The notes: generated from the letters alone by a model not told the origin. A stretch of 64,000 bases of DNA from Dyadobacter chenhuakuii (GCF_023821985.2 NZ_CP098805.1:558001-622000), one strand, 5' to 3'. Shown: positions 9,248-19,543, counted from the first letter of the stretch. A program made the numbers and translations.

Positions 9248-9907
9248 TCAGCTAGGCTGGTTTAATTCCTGTGGCTCAATCCCGGGTTTGGCGTAGGCCA
9301 GCCTTGCGATGGATTGCGGAAGAAAATAAGCGTCCAGACCTGCTACGGTCACTGTTTTAGCCTCAACATGATCGATGGTGCCGTCCTTGCCCATCAGGAC
9401 ATCGTTTACTATAACTTCAACAATTTCCCCGATTACAATGCTGGTCTGGTTGATTTCCATCGGAATAATCTCGCGGAGTTGCAGGCCAACACGGACGGTT
9501 GATTGTGCCACAAAAGGTGCATTGAACCCGGCGACGTAGTGTTCATCAAATCCACACGTCCCGAATTCCGAAACACCGGAAGGATAGCTGGCACTGGTCT
9601 GATGCGCCTGCTTATACCAGTCGGGCAGGACATTGTTCAGGGTAAATTGTCCGGTTGCTTTGATGTTGCGAAGCGTGTCGTTGTGTTCGCGTGCAGGCCG
9701 CATGACCATTCCAATGAGCGGCGGGTTGGCACCCAGGTGAAAAGCAGAGCTGATCACACACAAATTTGTCGTTCCGGCCTCACTGATCGTGCCCAGTAAA
9801 TTCAGTGATTTGTAGCTTAGCAGACTGTTGATCAGGCAAATCCGATATTGTTTTTCCATTGCGGCAATGTCTGTTGCGCTTACTTTCCCGCTTTTGATAT
9901 TACTCAT
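9248..9907 (-). CDS. Flavin reductase family protein (FMN-binding split barrel)
   Basis: Protein of 219 residues matching the flavin-reductase-like FMN-binding split barrel. The early LGTISEAGTTNLCVISSAFHLG region and the PPLIGMVMRPAREHNDTLRN loop are typical FMN-binding elements. A strong Shine-Dalgarno-like AAAGGAGA lies 6 bases before the ATG at 9907, unusual for Bacteroidota, and fixes the start. Members supply reduced flavin to monooxygenases or reduce small substrates directly. Two flavin monooxygenases lie at 3152 and 4314, but no operon link exists. It stands alone on the minus strand. Confidence 0.85.
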   Translation of the reverse strand: MSNIKSGKVSATDIAAMEKQYRICLINSLLSYKSLNLLGTISEAGTTNLCVISSAFHLGANPPLIGMVMRPAREHNDTLRNIKATGQFTLNNVLPDWYKQAHQTSASYPSGVSEFGTCGFDEHYVAGFNAPFVAQSTVRVGLQLREIIPMEINQTSIVIGEIVEVIVNDVLMGKDGTIDHVEAKTVTVAGLDAYFLPQSIARLAYAKPGIEPQELNQPS

Positions 9908-10201
9908 GTTAATCTCCTTTTATTTACCCAGACCGCCTTGTTATGATAACTATCACGCGTGTCTTTATTCCAAATGTAACACGATATCGCATTACAAATA
10001 TGGGTGTTGGAATGTTTTGGTATAAATAAAAAGTATCCCTAAAAGATCAGTTTTTCAACCTTTAACAAAATAGCATAACCAGTAAAAGTGGTAGGGGATT
10101 CAGTAATATGTATAAGTCGATTAGACTTTTTCTGTATTATCTTGCACTCTTGCTATTCAGGCATTTCCAGCTTTTGAACCTAACCATCCTTTTTGATTAC
10201 T
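9908..10201. other. Divergent intergenic region
   Basis: This 294-base AT-rich gap separates the divergent flavin reductase and carboxylesterase genes and must hold both promoters. I see no convincing TAnnTTTG box, hairpin or small gene in it. Confidence 0.4.
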
Positions 10202-11863
10202 ATGAACATCATTGACAGAAGAGTTTTTCTATCCCAACTCTCGTTGGCAGGCGCCGCGGCCGCTACGGCAGGATTCGGTTTTACATCAGCGCGCAGGCCT
10301 GACGAGTTTATTGAAACAGAGATTAATACAGGAAAAATCAAGGGTGTTCGCAATGATGGTGTGAATGTGTTCAAAGGCGTGCCTTATGGCGGTAAGATTT
10401 CAGGGAACCGAAGGTTTCGGCGACCGGCACCTTTGCAGCCGTGGACGGGTGTGCGGGATGCCACGCAATTTGGGGCACCCGCCATGCAGCCACCCAGGCG
10501 GAATGAGCCCGCGCCTTCGGAGGATTGTTTGTTTCTGAATGTATGGACACCGGCGAATGACAATAGGAAGCGGCCTGTGATGTTTTACAGTCACGGAGGC
10601 GGTTTTGTAGGCGGATCGGGGGCTTCGCAGAGTCAGGATGGGTCCAATCTTGCCCGGAATTTTGATGTCGTTGTCGTGCAGACCAATCACCGCCTGGGTT
10701 TGCTTGGCTTCCTTTATCTGGACGAAATCGCCGGTCCTGAATATGCAGGCTCGGGCAACATGGGCATGCTCGATATTGCGGACGGATTGAAATGGGTGAA
10801 TCAGAACATTGCGCAATTTGGCGGTGATCCTGATAATGTCATGATTTTCGGGGAATCGGGTGGGGGAGCCAAAACATCCTGCTTGTACACCATGCCGGCC
10901 GCAGCGCCTTACTTCAACAAAGCCTCTATCGAAAGTGGACCGGGTGTGCGGATGACGACCAAGGAAACTGCGGCAGAGACAACGGCAATGCTTTTGAAGG
11001 AGTTGAACATTGCTGCAAAAGATTGGAAAAAATTACTCAACATTCCGGCTGCTGACTTACTGGCGATGCAGGCTAAGCTGCCGTTTGTTCCGCCATTTAT
11101 TGAAAAAACGAATAATAGGGAAGCTATGCAGCGCAGCGCAGGCGGTTTCGGGCCGGTTGTGGATGGCGTTGTTTTGCCGCAGCATCCTTTTGATCCGGTG
11201 GCGCCTGAGATCTCCAAAAGCAAACCGTTATTGGTTGGCTGGAATGAGGATGAGCACACTTTTTTTGCCTGGGAACGCAAGGATACGGAATCGTTTAAAA
11301 TCGATTTTGAAGGACTGAAAAAGAAACTCGAACCCAGATATGGCGAGAATACCGACAAGCTGATTGAAACCTATCGGAAAGCCAATCCCAATGCCTCGGC
11401 ACCGGATGTTTTTGTGGCGATCTCTTCCATTGCCATGATGGGACTAGGCTCCGTGACCATTGCAGAAAGAAAAGTTAAACAAGGCGGGGCACCCGTTTAC
11501 CTGTATAATTTCGGATATAAATCTGAGAAAAAGATCCCTGGCACGGACTACGCCATGGGCACACCGCATGCGATGGACATTTCATTCAAATTCAACAATG
11601 AGATCCCGCCGCGCGACGGCTCTGCGCCAAAGGAAAGTTTCTTCGGTGGAAACAATCCCGACCGTTTTGTTGCTTCCAATCATTTCGCTGAGCTCTGGAC
11701 TACATTCGCCAGAACCGGCAAACCAGCCGCAAAGGACGTCCCTGAATGGCCCGCTTACAATCTGAAAGACCGGCCCACGATGCGCATTGATACAAAATGC
11801 GAGATCATCAACGACCGCTTCGCACAGGAGCTCGCCACGTGGAGAGCACTTGGGAAGCTTTAA
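10202..11863 (+). CDS. Type-B carboxylesterase, Tat-exported
   Basis: Carboxylesterase of 553 residues. The ATG at 10202 is preferred over the TTG at 10193 because it gives a proper twin-arginine signal (DRRVFLSQLSLAGAAAA). The nucleophile elbow FGESGGG puts the catalytic serine at residue 219. Other family landmarks are the oxyanion segment YSHGGGFVGG, EDCLFLNVWTP, and a late GTPHAMDISFKF segment with the catalytic histidine. Export folded through Tat into the periplasm is expected. A cupin gene follows 58 bases later and the pair ends at a terminator at 12451. It is related to the carboxylesterase at 50147. Confidence 0.88.
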   Translation: MNIIDRRVFLSQLSLAGAAAATAGFGFTSARRPDEFIETEINTGKIKGVRNDGVNVFKGVPYGGKISGNRRFRRPAPLQPWTGVRDATQFGAPAMQPPRRNEPAPSEDCLFLNVWTPANDNRKRPVMFYSHGGGFVGGSGASQSQDGSNLARNFDVVVVQTNHRLGLLGFLYLDEIAGPEYAGSGNMGMLDIADGLKWVNQNIAQFGGDPDNVMIFGESGGGAKTSCLYTMPAAAPYFNKASIESGPGVRMTTKETAAETTAMLLKELNIAAKDWKKLLNIPAADLLAMQAKLPFVPPFIEKTNNREAMQRSAGGFGPVVDGVVLPQHPFDPVAPEISKSKPLLVGWNEDEHTFFAWERKDTESFKIDFEGLKKKLEPRYGENTDKLIETYRKANPNASAPDVFVAISSIAMMGLGSVTIAERKVKQGGAPVYLYNFGYKSEKKIPGTDYAMGTPHAMDISFKFNNEIPPRDGSAPKESFFGGNNPDRFVASNHFAELWTTFARTGKPAAKDVPEWPAYNLKDRPTMRIDTKCEIINDRFAQELATWRALGKL

Positions 11864-11921
11864 CCTTATGGCTATGGGGAATAGATAATCCAGCGCCAAT
11901 GTTCCACCTAAAAATTAACAA

Positions 11922-12422
11922 ATGAAAAAGACCAGAAATAAGATGCGTACAAAACTTATATTGACCTTGGCTGCGGCTTTAATATTCACAATTCAGGGAT
12001 TTTCGCAATCCAATGCAGACGCCAAGCAGGCTATTTTTCCAAAAGGCGAACAAGGACCCGCTTCAAATTTTACGGGTAAAGCCTTTAACTACGGGCTGGT
12101 AGCAAATGACTCTACCTATCATACAGTCGTAGGAAACGTTTATTTCGAACCGGGTGCCCGCTCAAACTGGCACAGGCATCCGGCCGGTCAGATCCTGGTT
12201 ATTACGGCCGGCGAGGGATATCACCAGATAAAGGGAAGGCCGATAGAAAAAATGAGGAAAGGCGATGTTGTGAAATGTCCGCCTAATGTGGAGCACTGGC
12301 ATGGTGCGAGTCCCAACAGCGCTCTGCACCAAATGTACATTATTCCCAACACGGAAAAAGGGATTGTTGAATGGCTGCAACCCGTTACCGACAAGGAATA
12401 CAATGCATTAAATAAACAATGA
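11922..12422 (+). CDS. Secreted cupin-domain protein
   Basis: Cupin of 166 residues from the first ATG; the ATG at 11943 (MRTKLILTLAAALIF) is an equally good start that still leaves a full signal peptide cleaved after FSQ. The metal-binding cupin motifs are visible: GARSNWHRHPAGQILVITAGEG for motif 1 and GDVVKCPPNVEHWHGA for motif 2. It resembles the cupins annotated as (R)-mandelonitrile lyase-like or carboxymuconolactone-decarboxylase-associated, but the activity cannot be assigned. It lies 58 bases after a carboxylesterase and just before a strong terminator. Confidence 0.8.
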   Translation: MKKTRNKMRTKLILTLAAALIFTIQGFSQSNADAKQAIFPKGEQGPASNFTGKAFNYGLVANDSTYHTVVGNVYFEPGARSNWHRHPAGQILVITAGEGYHQIKGRPIEKMRKGDVVKCPPNVEHWHGASPNSALHQMYIIPNTEKGIVEWLQPVTDKEYNALNKQ

Positions 12423-12450
12423 CCCGGTTTGGCGGTTATGCAAAACAATC

Positions 12451-12489
12451 GTGCTGCGTGAAGATATCTGCTTCCGCAGCACTTTTTTT
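12451..12489 (+). terminator. Rho-independent terminator
   Basis: Stem GTGCTGCG (12451-12458) pairs with CGCAGCAC (12475-12482), extended by GAAG/CTTC across a bulged T. Seven T residues follow directly. It ends the carboxylesterase-cupin unit. Confidence 0.85.
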
Positions 12490-12607
12490 CATAGAACTAA
12501 TTTTATATCTTGAAAGAATTGTTGTAAGCCAGCTTCTTTTTTGAGTATGCAGCAATGAATGAATCCGGAGTATCTATACACTAGATTTTTGTTCATAACA
12601 AAATGAT

Positions 12608-15600
12608 ATGAGGCACGCACTAGCTATCGCATTGATTTGGTGGATACAACATAGTCTTTCACAAGCGCAAAATGTAAAGTTCAACCACCTTACCACCAAT
12701 GAAGGACTGGCTCAAAGCCACGTTTCGGCGATATTAAAGGATAGGGAGGGTTTCATGTGGTTTGGGACCGAAGATGGATTGAATAAGTATGACAGTTATG
12801 TTTTTACGCATTACAAACATGACGTTTACGACAAAAGCAGCATTTCTGATAGCTATATTCAGGATTTACTGGAAGATAAGCAGGGCAATTTATGGGTTGC
12901 CACTTCCAACGGACTGGACCGATTTGACCGGACGAAAAATGGCTTTAAACATTACATTACCCAGGATATCAACGACCTTTTTGAGGATAGCAAGAGCAGG
13001 ATATGGCTGGCCACTCAGGTAGGATTGTTTGTTTTTTACCCAAATAAAAAGCGTTTCAGGCTCCTTCTGAACGCAGGGCAGACCAAAGGCAGCAAAACCA
13101 GAAACCCAGTCTACCGCATTGAAGAAAATAGCGATGGTTCGTTGTGGGCAGGAACTGAGAAAGGACTTTTTCAAATCACAATCGGCGACGACTCGTATAC
13201 CAGCAGAAGGGTTGACATTAACTGCGTACAATGTGCTCCGGCACCCGCGATCAGGGCGTTGCGGATGGATCGTGAGGGCCATTTGTGGATCGGTACGAAG
13301 GGAAGCGGTTTGTTTCGATATAATCTGAAAGACCGGTCTTTCCGCAATTTTCTGCACAAACCATCCGATAAGAACTCCGTCGCCCACAACGACATTCTTT
13401 CTATTCTTCAAACCAAAGACGGCAAGCTATGGATAGGGACCGAAAATGGAGGGATCAGCGTCTATGACGGGAAGGGACAATTCGAGACTTATGAGCACCG
13501 GGCCAACCAGCCAACGTCGCTCAGCAATAACTCTGTGTATGCGATTTACCAGGACAACGCGGAAAACACGTGGGTAGGAACCTATGCCGGCGGCGTAGAC
13601 ATGCTGCCGAAGTTTGGTGAAAAATTTCTCTCTTACAGGCACATACAGGGAGATCCGAACAGCCTCACCGACAATGTGGTGCTCGCCTTGTGCGGGGACA
13701 GCTCGGGCGAGAGAATTTGGATCGGGACCGATGGCGGCGGGCTGAATGTATTTGATCATCGAAACAACACTTTTGCCAGTTACCGGCACGATCCAAAGAA
13801 TAAAAATTCAATCAGCAATGACTTTGTTATCTCCATTGTACAGGTTTCCACCGATGTTCTTGCACTGGGATTTCACGATGGCGGCTTTGATCTTTTTAAT
13901 ACTAAAACGGGCATAGCAGAACACCATTTGCCCAATCCCAGGGACCCGAACAGCCTATCCATTGCTGATGTAAACAATCTTTTCAAGGACAAGGACGGCA
14001 ACCTGTGGATAGGAACCTGGGGAGGCGGATTGAATTACTATAATGTCAAAAGCAAGCAATTCAGGCAATATCGTGCCGATCCGGATGACCGCACCAGCAT
14101 TAGCTCCGACATTGTGACTTGTGTTTTTCAGGATGAGAATGGGGCAATATGGGTGGGGACTTATAACGGACTGAACAAGCTGGATAGCACGGGCCGGTAT
14201 TTTACGCATTATCAGCAAAACCCCAAAGACATCTCTTTTTTGTCACAAAACAAGGTGCAATGCATCCGGGAAGCCGATGGCGGTAACTTGTGGATCGGCA
14301 CTGTGGGCGGCGGACTCAATTATTTTGATACCCACACACAAACATTTAAAGCTTTTACCGAAAAGGACGGCCTGGCCAGCAATGTTGTTTTTGCCATGCT
14401 GAAAGACCGGCATAAAAACCTGTGGTTGAGTACAAACAAAGGCATTTCACGGTTTAATATCGCCGGGAAATCCTTCCGTAATTTTGGTGTGCGGGATGGG
14501 CTGCAGAGCAATGAATTCAGGGACAATTCGTGCTTTGTTACGGCAGACGGACAAATGTTTTTTGGGGGAGTGAACGGGTTCAGTACTTTTCACCCCGATA
14601 GTATCCAGTATAACACCTTTGTTCCTCCTGTCTATCTGACCAGCTTCCAGATTTTTAACAAACCGGTTTCCGTAGGTGATAAATCGGGCATTCTGAAAAG
14701 TGATATCAGCGGCACGAAGTCCATTACGCTATCTTACAAGCAGTCTGTCATCACATTTGGATTCGCTTCGCTCAGTTATATCATTCCTGAGAAAAATCAA
14801 TACGCCTATAAACTGGAAGGATTTGATCCGTATTGGAGCTATGTGGGAGAAAAGCGAACAGCAACTTACACCAATCTTGACCCCGGCACTTACACGTTCC
14901 GGTTCAGAGCATCCAACAACGACGGTGTATGGAACATGAAGGGAAACTTCGTGACCATTACGATTACCCCGCCATTCTGGCTTACCTGGTGGTTCAGGCT
15001 GATTTCGGTGATAGGCATTGCAGGTTTGCTGATCTTTATTTATAAACTCCGCACCCAATCCAACCGCAGGCAGAAAAGGTTGCTTATGACGAAGGTCAGG
15101 GAGCGCACTATCCAACTTGAAGTGGCGATCGAGGAAGAGCGGAAAGCCAAGCGTATGGCGGAAGTCGCTATCGAAGAAGAGAAAAAAGCCAAGCAGCAGG
15201 CTGAGCTGGCAAGCCAGGCGAAGAGCTCTTTTCTGGCAGTGATGAGTCATGAAATACGCACGCCTATGAATGGTGTGCTGGGTATGGCCTCCTTGTTAGC
15301 GGAGACTGATCTGGATGAGGAACAGCTCGGTTATACAAAAAGTATACAGTCAAGCGGCAGCGGCTTGCTGGCTGTGATCAATGACATTCTTGACTTTTCC
15401 AAAATAGAGTCCGGAAATATGGAGCTGGAAGAAAGGGCATTCAATCTTAGAAGCTGCATTGAAGATGTGATGGCCGTTTTTACTCCCAAAATAGTTAAAT
15501 ATCAGCTCAATCTGTCATATAACATCGGTCTGGATGTGCCCGAACAGCTCATTGGCGATGGACAAAGGCTTCGTCAGGTCCTGATCAACCTGATCGGCAA

Positions 15601-16402
15601 TGCCATTAAATTTACCAAAGAGGGCGAGGTAGCCCTGACCGTAAGCCGTAACGGCAAAGATGACGGTGATCTGGTAGGGCTGCATTTTGCAATCCGCGAC
15701 ACAGGGATCGGCATTTCCGAGAGTAAGATGGGCCGTCTGTTTAAATCGTTTTCGCAGGTAGATTCCTCCACAAGCCGTCAATACGGCGGTTCCGGGCTGG
15801 GGCTGGTGATCTGTCAAAAGCTTGTAAATATGATGGGTGGGACGATGGGTGTGACAAGCCAGGAAGGGAAAGGTAGCACGTTTTCATTTTCAATCCTTTT
15901 GCGGAAGCAAGTTTTGGCTGATGGGGAATTTTTACAGCCTGCTGTTGGGCCCGCCACAATACTGCCACACCCGGACGTTCCCGGGAAGCTGTTATATGCC
16001 AGTTTTTCGTCAAAATACCCATTGGAAATATTGGTTGCAGAAGACAATAAGGTGAATCAAATTGTGATCATGAATGTGCTGGCCAAGCTGGGCTATCATG
16101 CTGAACTGGTCATTGACGGCCTGGAAGCAGTGAATAGGAACCAGCAAAAAGCATTTGATCTCATACTCATGGATGTCCAAATGCCCGTCATGGATGGCTT
16201 GGAAGCAACCCGGAAAATCAGAACAGAGAACCCAACCCGGCCTTACATCATCGCCATGACCGCCAACGCCTTACAGGAGGACCGGAAACGATGCACGGCT
16301 GCGGGGATGGATAATTATATCAGTAAGCCGGTTGATCTGGAAGATTTGATGGAGATGCTGAAAGAGCTGTCGCAGAAGATGCAGGCAGCTATCAACGGCT
16401 AA
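12608..16402 (+). CDS. Hybrid two-component sensor kinase (Reg_prop/Y_Y_Y) lacking an AraC domain
   Basis: Protein of 1264 residues. After a signal segment it has about fourteen Reg_prop repeats (xxLWIGTxxGLNxYD) to about residue 690, i.e. two seven-bladed propellers. A Y_Y_Y domain follows, then one membrane helix near 793-815 and a coiled coil (835-870). The HisKA domain has H881 in [11 protein letters not shown], followed by HATPase_c (DTGIGI, GGSGLGL) and a receiver with phospho-acceptor D1189 in LMDVQMP. The sensor is periplasmic and the kinase and receiver are cytoplasmic. Bacteroidota relatives (HTCS) usually end in an AraC DNA-binding domain. This one stops after the receiver, so it needs another output protein. 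Confidence 0.9.
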   Translation: MRHALAIALIWWIQHSLSQAQNVKFNHLTTNEGLAQSHVSAILKDREGFMWFGTEDGLNKYDSYVFTHYKHDVYDKSSISDSYIQDLLEDKQGNLWVATSNGLDRFDRTKNGFKHYITQDINDLFEDSKSRIWLATQVGLFVFYPNKKRFRLLLNAGQTKGSKTRNPVYRIEENSDGSLWAGTEKGLFQITIGDDSYTSRRVDINCVQCAPAPAIRALRMDREGHLWIGTKGSGLFRYNLKDRSFRNFLHKPSDKNSVAHNDILSILQTKDGKLWIGTENGGISVYDGKGQFETYEHRANQPTSLSNNSVYAIYQDNAENTWVGTYAGGVDMLPKFGEKFLSYRHIQGDPNSLTDNVVLALCGDSSGERIWIGTDGGGLNVFDHRNNTFASYRHDPKNKNSISNDFVISIVQVSTDVLALGFHDGGFDLFNTKTGIAEHHLPNPRDPNSLSIADVNNLFKDKDGNLWIGTWGGGLNYYNVKSKQFRQYRADPDDRTSISSDIVTCVFQDENGAIWVGTYNGLNKLDSTGRYFTHYQQNPKDISFLSQNKVQCIREADGGNLWIGTVGGGLNYFDTHTQTFKAFTEKDGLASNVVFAMLKDRHKNLWLSTNKGISRFNIAGKSFRNFGVRDGLQSNEFRDNSCFVTADGQMFFGGVNGFSTFHPDSIQYNTFVPPVYLTSFQIFNKPVSVGDKSGILKSDISGTKSITLSYKQSVITFGFASLSYIIPEKNQYAYKLEGFDPYWSYVGEKRTATYTNLDPGTYTFRFRASNNDGVWNMKGNFVTITITPPFWLTWWFRLISVIGIAGLLIFIYKLRTQSNRRQKRLLMTKVRERTIQLEVAIEEERKAKRMAEVAIEEEKKAKQQAELASQAKSSFLAVMSHEIRTPMNGVLGMASLLAETDLDEEQLGYTKSIQSSGSGLLAVINDILDFSKIESGNMELEERAFNLRSCIEDVMAVFTPKIVKYQLNLSYNIGLDVPEQLIGDGQRLRQVLINLIGNAIKFTKEGEVALTVSRNGKDDGDLVGLHFAIRDTGIGISESKMGRLFKSFSQVDSSTSRQYGGSGLGLVICQKLVNMMGGTMGVTSQEGKGSTFSFSILLRKQVLADGEFLQPAVGPATILPHPDVPGKLLYASFSSKYPLEILVAEDNKVNQIVIMNVLAKLGYHAELVIDGLEAVNRNQQKAFDLILMDVQMPVMDGLEATRKIRTENPTRPYIIAMTANALQEDRKRCTAAGMDNYISKPVDLEDLMEMLKELSQKMQAAING

Positions 16403-16446
16403 TGCACAGTTAATCACCGATCAACTTCTTATGGCCTGTGCCCTAA

Positions 16447-16460
16447 TAGGGTTTTCCCTA
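16447..16460. promoter_or_regulatory. TAGGG-TTTT-CCCTA dyad upstream of the response regulator
   Basis: A perfect dyad TAGGG-TTTT-CCCTA lies about 90 bases before the NarL-type regulator start at 16552. Two near-copies, one in each orientation, occur before the GH26 gene at 22995-23034. A shared binding site is inferred. Confidence 0.35.
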
Positions 16461-16551
16461 AGAATTATGAGAAAGGGACTTTTTGCTTTATGTTAACGGC
16501 TGATTCATCGTACTTTCGATGGAGTGATATAAATTTATATTGTATACATTC

Positions 16552-17199
16552 ATGATACGAGTCCTCATCGCGGATGACCATAATGTTTTTGTTGAAGGCA
16601 TTGAGTCGCTTATTTCAGGGTCACCCGACATTGAAGTGACTGCGCGCTGCTACACGGTAAAGTCGGTCATTGAGCGGTTAAGCCAGACGGCGATCGATGT
16701 CGTGTTACTTGATATTTCGTTTCCTAACATTGAAGACGGGCTTGGGCTTTGTGAGTATATAGGCCGCACGTTTCCGGAAACGAAAGTGGTAGCATTGACC
16801 ATGCACGACGATGCGAGTCTCATTAAGCGGATCGTGAAAAAAGGCGCGAAAGGTTATTTGTTAAAGAATACTACAAAAATAGAGTTGCTTCAAGCTATCC
16901 AGGCGGTTCACAACGACAAGCAATATTTCAACGAATCAATTACGCAAATTCTGCTGAACGATAGCCCAAAGACCAGAAGGTCAACGGCCGGTAATGGCGT
17001 GAAACCGCACCTCAGTCCGCGCGAATCGGAAGTGCTGACCCGCATTGCGCAAGGATTGACCACGCAGCAAATGGCCACTCAGTTGTTTGTGAGCGCCAAA
17101 GCAATCGAATTTCACCGAAGCAGTCTGCTGATGAAGTTCGGCGTTCCCAACACAGCCCTGTTGATCAAGACGGCTATGGAGATGCAAATGATCGATTAG
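16552..17199 (+). CDS. NarL/LuxR-family response regulator
   Basis: Response regulator of 215 residues from the ATG at 16552. A TTG at 16540 would add four residues and is less likely. The receiver has the acidic pair in VLIADDHN and phospho-acceptor D54 in VVLLDISFP, followed by conserved T (LTMHD) and K (KKGAKGYLLK). The C-terminal LuxR-type helix-turn-helix runs LSPRESEVLTRIAQGLTTQQMATQLF to VPNTALLIKTA. Its partner histidine kinase begins 22 bases downstream. The hybrid kinase just upstream is a second possible phosphate donor. Confidence 0.9.
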   Translation: MIRVLIADDHNVFVEGIESLISGSPDIEVTARCYTVKSVIERLSQTAIDVVLLDISFPNIEDGLGLCEYIGRTFPETKVVALTMHDDASLIKRIVKKGAKGYLLKNTTKIELLQAIQAVHNDKQYFNESITQILLNDSPKTRRSTAGNGVKPHLSPRESEVLTRIAQGLTTQQMATQLFVSAKAIEFHRSSLLMKFGVPNTALLIKTAMEMQMID

Positions 17200-17221
17200 T
17201 TTTATTTTGGCAAAACAAGCG

Positions 17222-18985
17222 ATGCTCATGAGATTTTGTTCTCCCCGGTCTGGTTGGCGGATCATTCTGCTCTTCCTGGTTTTCCTGAATGGCGGGTTTC
17301 AATCTGTGCAGGCAGAATCTGACACAACGTCCGTTGACAGCTTGAAAAAACAGATCAATCTGTTGGTTCAGGATAAGCATTACAGTCAGGCTGCAAAGGC
17401 TTATGATTCTTTGGGCAAGATTTACCACCGGCAGTACGGGTACAACAAGTACACGATGGATTCTTATTTAAGCAGCTTGAAATATTACAGTCTGATGGGC
17501 GATTCACTGGGGTATTTCAATCAGTATCTGGTGATTGGAGACTACTATTCGCAGGACTATTTTATGCATGCCTACGCCGAAAAATATCTCAAAAAAGCCC
17601 AGCAATATTTCAAGCGAACCCAAAACATGCCGAAAGTCATCGAGGCTCGATTGGGTTTGGACAATATCGCCCAACATATAGAACCCACGCCGCCCGGTTT
17701 GAAAACGCACCTGCGCGAAACGGAACGACTTAGCGTAAAGTACCAACGACCTTATTCTCAGGCTTATGCGCTTAGTTTGCTGGCCAATACCTATTCCAGG
17801 GACAAGCAGCCCGATTCTGCATATTATTTTGCCAGCCGAAGTTTGATCATATCTAATCAATTAAAAGTTAACTGGTTAATTGCATTAAATCACTTTTACC
17901 TGGGCCTGGTTGAGCAGTTTAGAAATAATAGTATGGCTGCTATTGAAGAATATCAGAAGAGCTACAACTTATCGAAGGCGGAAAATAGTCTGGGCATGAT
18001 GCGGGAATTGTCACGGCATACAGCAGACAGTTATTCGCGCATGGGCGACTATAATAAGGCATATGACTGGTCACAAAAAACGCTAGATTATACGGTTCAA
18101 TTTTACGCATCCGAGCAAACAAAAAGTATTCGTTTGCAGGAACTGGATAGTCAGATCAAGACGCTGGCAGTTGAAAAGCAACTCGTTGAAGAACAAAGTC
18201 GCAACCAGCATGTTTTAAACTCGGCGCTTTTCATTGGTCTGATCATCAGCGTTATAGGTGTGTTCACACTTGTGTATTTAAGACGTCAGCAAACATTGAT
18301 CGATCATCAGCACACCGTCATCGCCCAGCAACAAATCCGGCAATTAGAGCTAAAATCGCTTCGGGCCATGATCGAAGGTCAGGAAGGCGAACGGAGTCGG
18401 ATCGCCCGCGATCTGCATGATGGTCTGGGAATTCAATTGTCACGAATTAAACTGTTCATTGAAGCACATCAGGAAGAATTGCCTTCAACCGTCAAAGAAC
18501 CCTTGAACCAGTTTCTGGATGAAGCCTGCGCCGAAACCCGGCTGATCTCAAACGATCTGCGCCCGTATGCGCTGTCGACATTCGGCCTCGTTCCGGCGCT
18601 GGAAGATCTGGTGCAAAAACTGAATCTCGTTAATCAAACAAACCTTATTTTAGACCATTATGGCGAAATGCCGCCTTTGAGCGACGAAGCTGCCGTGATG
18701 ATTTACCGGGTCGTGCAAGAGTTGCTCAATAACGCGCTGAAACATGCACACGCCCAGGTGGTTACGGTCCAGCTGATGGTCAATGAAGAAACAACGCTGA
18801 TAAGTGTCGATGACGATGGCCTGGGGGCTGATTTTGACAATCTGCTATCAACCGGAAGTGGCATGGCCAACATTAAGTCCCGCATTGCTTACCTCGGCGG
18901 GCACGTCATGTGGCAAAGCGAAGCCGGCAAAGGAACATCCGTGATGATTTCGTTGCCAATCGCAATCCGGCCGTTTTCTCACTAA
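17222..18985 (+). CDS. Sensor histidine kinase (HisKA_3, NarX/DegS type) with TPR-like sensor
   Basis: Kinase of 587 residues from the ATG at 17222; the ATG at 17228 is an alternative and the TTG at 17207 is less likely. It has an N-terminal signal (WRIILLFLVFLNGGFQ), a helical TPR-like periplasmic region (about 30-310), one membrane helix (SALFIGLIISVIGVFTLVYL), a coiled coil, and HisKA_3 with H399 in RIARDLHDGLG. The ATPase domain has the N box ELLNNALKHAHA and DDDGLG. It pairs with the regulator 22 bases upstream. Its last bases overlap the antisense yoeB remnant. Confidence 0.88.
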   Translation: MLMRFCSPRSGWRIILLFLVFLNGGFQSVQAESDTTSVDSLKKQINLLVQDKHYSQAAKAYDSLGKIYHRQYGYNKYTMDSYLSSLKYYSLMGDSLGYFNQYLVIGDYYSQDYFMHAYAEKYLKKAQQYFKRTQNMPKVIEARLGLDNIAQHIEPTPPGLKTHLRETERLSVKYQRPYSQAYALSLLANTYSRDKQPDSAYYFASRSLIISNQLKVNWLIALNHFYLGLVEQFRNNSMAAIEEYQKSYNLSKAENSLGMMRELSRHTADSYSRMGDYNKAYDWSQKTLDYTVQFYASEQTKSIRLQELDSQIKTLAVEKQLVEEQSRNQHVLNSALFIGLIISVIGVFTLVYLRRQQTLIDHQHTVIAQQQIRQLELKSLRAMIEGQEGERSRIARDLHDGLGIQLSRIKLFIEAHQEELPSTVKEPLNQFLDEACAETRLISNDLRPYALSTFGLVPALEDLVQKLNLVNQTNLILDHYGEMPPLSDEAAVMIYRVVQELLNNALKHAHAQVVTVQLMVNEETTLISVDDDGLGADFDNLLSTGSGMANIKSRIAYLGGHVMWQSEAGKGTSVMISLPIAIRPFSH

Positions 18986-19193
18986 GGCGATGCTTCTTAT
19001 CAATGCGCCGCGACCATAGTCCGGAAAGATTATTTTTGAGTTGCTCAGGTTTGCCGATTCCGCTGTAAGGATCTTCACCAAGCTCTTCGAAAATGCGCTC
19101 GATGCGTTTTACGAGTGACTTGCCGCCGGATTTATGTAAAAATGAAAGGTCTTTTTTTGCTCTGTCGGAGAAGGTTACAGAATATCTGCCCAT
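18906..19193 (-). pseudogene. yoeB: YoeB toxin, C-terminally truncated
   Basis: The first 70 residues match the Txe/YoeB family well: YSVTFSDRAKKDL, then GIGKPEQLKNNLSGLWSRRIDKKHRL. In intact YoeB (about 84 residues) HRL is followed by VY... and a terminal His-Tyr pair needed for RNase activity. Here similarity stops at about base 18984, exactly at the stop codon of the convergent histidine kinase. The remaining 25 residues are read antisense through the kinase gene. The catalytic Glu (KPE) and Arg remain, but the terminal His-Tyr is gone, so toxin activity is probably lost. It overlaps yefM by 19 bases. Confidence 0.75.
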
Positions 19194-19435
19194 ATGTTTT
19201 TAAGGTCGCGAATGGAAGTCACTCTTCCAGCCTTCACGTCCTCAATACCTTCTTTAATGGCATTTAACACTTGCGGGTCAGAAAAAAAGACATCAGTTTC
19301 AGTACTTTCATCAATTGGCGTGAGTAAAACTGACTTCTTATTCTTTCCCCGGTGAATGATCACCCGTTCTTTCTCGGCAAGATCCAGATAATCTTTTTGC
19401 TTCCCCCGAAACTCCCTGGCTGTTATGATTCTCAT
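19175..19435 (-). CDS. yefM: YefM/Phd-family antitoxin
   Basis: Antitoxin of 86 residues. The N-terminus MRIITAREFRGKQKDYLDLAEKE is the Phd/YefM DNA-binding fold, and VIIHRGKNKKSVLLTPID is the typical second half. The acidic C-terminal part would wrap the toxin. It overlaps the start of yoeB, the usual arrangement. The promoter region carries a YefM-type operator at 19439. Since the toxin looks broken, this may now be an orphan antitoxin, possibly kept as a repressor. Confidence 0.88.
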   Translation of the reverse strand: MRIITAREFRGKQKDYLDLAEKERVIIHRGKNKKSVLLTPIDESTETDVFFSDPQVLNAIKEGIEDVKAGRVTSIRDLKNIWADIL

Positions 19436-19438
19436 GGG

Positions 19439-19456
19439 TGTACGAATTTGTGTACA
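19439..19456. promoter_or_regulatory. YefM operator: two TGTACA-type boxes
   Basis: TGTACG (19439-19444) and TGTACA (19451-19456) lie 12 bases apart centre to centre, directly upstream of the yefM start at 19435. Characterised YefM operators use paired TGTACA-core palindromes with this spacing, so this is a strong match. Confidence 0.65.
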
Positions 19457-19543
19457 CGAAGATAAGGAGGATTTGTAAAAAGAAAGCAGATTTGTTTAAT
19501 GATCGAAATAAGTGAATATTGAAACTGCGAAAACTGATTTTGA

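Noticed and set aside
12581..12591. TAGATTTTTG as promoter box for the hybrid kinase
   Set aside because: It fits TAnnTTTG only with extra bases and no -33 box is visible.
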